NCBI GenBank assembly: GCA_003132905.1
Contig: PKZC01000189.1
Coordinates: forward strand, 7,113-16,165
DNA from: Bryobacterales bacterium
GTDB lineage: Bacteria > Acidobacteriota > Terriglobia > Bryobacterales > Bryobacteraceae
Direction: 5' to 3'
DNA length: 9,053 nt
The notes below the pieces were generated by a model, which was not told the origin of the DNA, did no database searches, and saw only the letters and a list, made by a program, of their open reading frames with translations. How positions within the stretch are numbered: position 1 is the stretch's first letter; each line of letters begins with the position of its first letter. Both the position numbers and the translations under genes were made by a program. Positions 7,438 to 9,053 of the stretch are shown here, piece by piece.

Positions 7438-8023
7438 TCTGGAGGATCGCAAGACCAGCCCTGTAGGCCTCCTCGAAGGCTGGAAGCCCGTTGCTCCCCC
7501 CGTTCACGAGATGCCGAGCCTCGCGCAAATCGCTAGCGCCGAGCGCGGCGCGAATCTTCGTTTCGTGAAGTTTCAGGAAGCTCGCGAGCAATCTCGCCGC
7601 GATACCGGGATCGTTGGCCAGCTCCGGATCGTCGATCAGTTGATTCCCCAATCCGATGGACGCGCCGTGCAGCGCGTAGTTGGAACGGCCGGTGAGCTGG
7701 ATGAAGCCGCGCCCTTTGAAGCGCTCACCGTCGGGTGGTCCAAGGTTGCCGAGGTCTGAGCGCGAATCGTAAAGGTCGAAAGGATGGCCGCCAAGTGATG
7801 TGTTGTAGTGGCTTTCGCCTTCGCTGATCGCTGCGAATCGCGCCGTCTCCGCGGCAATGGTCGCCAGCGCCATTAGGACCATCGGTTTGTCCGCAAGCTG
7901 GGACGTCGCTAACGCGTTCAACACCAGCGGGAGATTAGACTCGATATTGATGTGCGACGCATACGGAAGTATTTGCCTCGCGATCTCCACCGTGATATCC
8001 GGAATCAGCGGGATGATATTCAT
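7433..8023 (-). CDS. GH19-like chitinase / phage-type endolysin
   Basis: The 196-residue product resembles the small, single-domain glycoside hydrolase family 19 proteins used as chitinases or phage endolysins, which cleave beta-1,4 bonds in chitin or peptidoglycan. Key segments are LMALATIAAETARFAAISEGE (residues 50-70), with Glu59 the likely general acid and Glu68 or Glu70 a candidate second carboxylate. Next comes FKGRGFIQLTGRSNY (102-116), the family's most recognisable motif, and then LVNGGSNGLPAF (172-183) near the end. No signal peptide or transmembrane segment is visible, so export would need a holin, lysis or a dedicated secretion route. No holin, spanin or phage structural gene is nearby. 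The start ATG at 8023 has GGAG six nt upstream (8033-8030), and this start lies in the innermost copy of a three-fold 19-bp repeat. The stop is 12 bp before the propeller gene. It may be a domesticated phage gene or a cell-wall remodelling enzyme; catalytic assignment is by motif memory only. Confidence 0.85.
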   Translation of the reverse strand: MNIIPLIPDITVEIARQILPYASHINIESNLPLVLNALATSQLADKPMVLMALATIAAETARFAAISEGESHYNTSLGGHPFDLYDSRSDLGNLGPPDGERFKGRGFIQLTGRSNYALHGASIGLGNQLIDDPELANDPGIAARLLASFLKLHETKIRAALGASDLREARHLVNGGSNGLPAFEEAYRAGLAILQI

Positions 8024-8061
8024 GGAATGCTCCGATATTCATGGCATGCTCCGATATTCAT
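8020..8061 (-). CDS. Possible 13-residue leader ORF upstream of the GH19-like gene
   Basis: Starting at the outermost repeat-borne ATG (8061), the minus strand encodes MNIGACHEYRSIP and stops at TGA 8022-8020. That stop overlaps the ATG of the GH19-like gene as ATGA, the classic arrangement for translational coupling. The ribosome binding site of this outer copy is GGGG rather than GGAG. A middle ATG at 8042 opens a different 35-codon frame that runs into the GH19 gene and stops there. Whether either peptide is made is unknown; the ORF may be an accident of the repeat. Confidence 0.25.
   Translation of the reverse strand: MNIGACHEYRSIP
8030..8033 (-). promoter_or_regulatory. Ribosome binding site of the GH19-like gene
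   Basis: GGAG on the minus strand lies six nt before ATG 8023 and supports that start over the two upstream repeat copies. The middle copy carries the same GGAG at 8052-8049, before ATG 8042, so two equally good initiation sites compete in different frames. Confidence 0.6.
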
Positions 8062-8071
8062 GGAATGCCCC

Positions 8072-8077
8072 AGTGTA
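8072..8077 (-). promoter_or_regulatory. Possible -10 element for the GH19-like gene
   Basis: TACACT on the minus strand abuts the outer end of the repeat array. Transcription would begin near 8065, inside the outer repeat and only a few nt before ATG 8061. No good -35 hexamer is found at 16-18 bp. This is a weak pattern match. Confidence 0.25.
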
Positions 8078-8130
8078 GGCCGCGCGAGCCCATGAACAGC
8101 CCGTTTTATCGCATCGCGGAGCCCGGCCGG

Positions 8131-8138
8131 TATACAAT
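8131..8138 (+). promoter_or_regulatory. Possible -10 element for the rightward secreted-protein gene
   Basis: TATACAAT (containing TACAAT at 8133-8138) lies about 16 nt before ATG 8154, so the transcript would have a very short leader. A convincing -35 box is lacking; TTTATC at 8105-8110 is the nearest but is about 20 bp away. The gene is divergent from the GH19-like gene, so a promoter is needed in this 130-bp gap. Confidence 0.35.
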
Positions 8139-8145
8139 GGCTGGC

Positions 8146-8149
8146 GGAG
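8146..8149 (+). promoter_or_regulatory. Ribosome binding site of the rightward secreted-protein gene
   Basis: GGAG lies four nt before ATG 8154. The spacing is slightly short, but the site directly precedes the signal-peptide start and supports it over the internal ATGs at codons 5 and 8. Confidence 0.55.
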
Positions 8150-8153
8150 CGTT

Positions 8154-9053
8154 ATGGCAAAAACAATGATTGCAATGGCCGTGTTGGGATGCTCGTTGCT
8201 GGGCGCGTTGTCGGCACAGACCGGGAATGGAAAAAGCGGAGCGTGTGACCGGGCATGTCTGGAGGGCTTCGTCGATCAGTATCTGGACGCTGTAACGGCG
8301 CACGATCCAAAACTAGTTCCCCTGGCGAAAAATGTGAAGTTTACCGAAAACGGCCAGAAGCTCGAGATCCCCGATGGACTGTGGAATTCGATGGCGGGCA
8401 AGGGGACGTACCGTCTGTTCGTGGACGATCCGCAGGCCGGGTCGGTGGCATTCATCGGCACCATTAAGGAAGAAGGACGAACGCCCAATGAGCCCATCGC
8501 GGGCGTAATCGCGCTCCGCCTGAAGTTACAGAACCGCCAGATCTCGGAAGTGGAGACGTTTGTGGTGCGGAATCCGCAGACTGCCGAGCGGCTGGAAAAG
8601 ATCGGCGCGCCGAATCACCTGTTCCTGGAAGCGGTGCCCGAATCGCAGCGCATGTCGCGCGCGGATTTAATCAAGACGTCCAACATGTATTTTTCGGGAA
8701 TGCAACAAAATGATGGCAAGGGCGTCTATCCTTTCGCGGACGATTGCAACCGGATCGAGAATGGAATGCAAACCACCAACGCGCCTCTGAAGGAGGGCCA
8801 AGCCCGGCCAGACCCAGCCACCGCGACGAATTATTCTTCCGCCTGGGGCTGCAAAGAGCAATTTCAATCGGGCTTGCTGCATTTTGTCACGCGTATCCGC
8901 GATCGCCGCTACGTCGCTGTGGATCAGGAACGCGGGCTGGTTTTCAGCTTCGTCTTTTTCGATCATTCGGCCGGAAAGACTCGCCATTTCGAAACGCCGA
9001 ATGGACGCGCGGTAGTGGCGGGACCGACGCAGCCGTGGACCTGGGAGATCGCG
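8154..9053 (+). CDS. Secreted protein of unknown function (3' truncated)
   Basis: An open frame of 300 codons runs from ATG 8154 to the right edge without a stop, so the C-terminus is missing. Residues 1-21 form a Sec signal peptide (hydrophobic core, cleavage likely after ALSA, then QTG). The mature part begins with CDRACLEGFVDQYLDAV (31-47) and includes HDPKLVPLAKNVKFTENGQ (49-67), GLWNS, GTYRLFVDDP, a segment near IALRLKLQNRQISEVETFVVR, then DDCNRIENGMQTTN (roughly 200-213) and later RIRDRRYVAVDQERGLVFSFVFFDH. This resembles a family of secreted bacterial proteins I recall only as hypothetical. The first half, with its acidic helix followed by strands and 'ISEVETFVVR', hints at an NTF2/SnoaL-like fold, an inference from pattern alone. 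No catalytic motif is recognised. It is transcribed away from the GH19-like gene, so it forms its own unit. Confidence 0.85.
   Translation, partial: MAKTMIAMAVLGCSLLGALSAQTGNGKSGACDRACLEGFVDQYLDAVTAHDPKLVPLAKNVKFTENGQKLEIPDGLWNSMAGKGTYRLFVDDPQAGSVAFIGTIKEEGRTPNEPIAGVIALRLKLQNRQISEVETFVVRNPQTAERLEKIGAPNHLFLEAVPESQRMSRADLIKTSNMYFSGMQQNDGKGVYPFADDCNRIENGMQTTNAPLKEGQARPDPATATNYSSAWGCKEQFQSGLLHFVTRIRDRRYVAVDQERGLVFSFVFFDHSAGKTRHFETPNGRAVVAGPTQPWTWEIA

Larger units (their letters stand above)
8015..8071 (-). repeat. Three tandem 19-bp repeats, each with an RBS and ATG
   Basis: Three head-to-tail 19-bp copies occupy 8015-8033, 8034-8052 and 8053-8071 (+ strand unit GATATTCATGGAATGCTCC). Copy 2 differs by one base (GGC for GGA) and copy 3 by one base (CCCC for CTCC). 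On the minus strand each reads GG(A/G)GCAT(T/G)CCATGAATATC, a Shine-Dalgarno-like GGAG, a 6-nt spacer, then ATG. The innermost copy supplies the real start of the GH19-like gene at 8023. The others place ATGs at 8042 and 8061. Because 19 is not a multiple of three, the three ATGs lie in three different frames. Replication slippage that multiplied an initiation region is the simplest origin. Confidence 0.95.

Noticed and set aside
8015..8071. CRISPR-like array
   Set aside because: The units abut with no spacers and are only 19 bp, so this is a simple tandem repeat.
8154..8193. Lipoprotein signal (VLGC at codons 10-13) in the rightward gene
   Set aside because: The cysteine would fall too early, with hydrophobic core continuing after it; an ordinary Sec signal cleaved near residue 21 fits better.

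Overview
The window looks like chromosomal DNA of an acidobacterium, most likely near Bryobacterales/Solibacterales ('Candidatus Solibacter'-like). This is inferred from gene content, not from a marker gene. The clues are a large Oar-like TonB-dependent receptor barrel with the typical 'FNAFNHPQFNNPG' C-terminus, a secreted SBBP-type beta-propeller protein ending in the 'Solibacter C-terminal' (TIGR03437-like) domain, a Tat-exported MmgE/PrpD protein and many Sec-type signal peptides. I see no rRNA, tRNA, CRISPR, insertion sequence or integrase.

Layout, left to right. Bases 1-2420 (+) are the 3' part of a TonB-dependent receptor gene whose 5' end lies outside the window. Its stop codon interlocks with the stop codon of the convergent gene on the minus strand. 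Bases 2417-5270 (-) are a compact two-gene unit. A secreted amidohydrolase (first in transcription, 5270 to 3852) overlaps by 14 bp a twin-arginine-signal MmgE/PrpD family protein (3865 to 2417). Bases 5313-7420 (-) encode the secreted beta-propeller protein. Its last ~45 codons are displaced by an apparent one-base deletion near 5451-5453, so the literal reading frame stops early at 5441. Bases 7433-8023 (-) encode a small GH19-like chitinase/endolysin without a signal peptide, ending 12 bp before the propeller gene. Bases 8024-8153 are a divergent intergenic region. From 8154 to the right edge (+) runs a 300-codon, unfinished gene for a secreted protein of unknown function.

How the genes may work together. 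The amidohydrolase and the MmgE/PrpD protein are almost certainly co-transcribed, and both carry export signals. This suggests a periplasmic or cell-surface catabolic pair, and the adjacent receptor could import a related compound; that link is inference. The propeller and GH19 genes are close and co-directional, but no functional link is evident.

The most unusual local structure is at the GH19 start. A 19-bp unit containing a ribosome binding site and an ATG is repeated three times in tandem, giving three start sites in three different frames. The outermost opens a 13-codon mini-ORF whose stop overlaps the real start as ATGA. The other points worth checking are the frameshift in the propeller gene and a missing metal-site aspartate in the amidohydrolase. 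I found no convincing new multi-gene system.
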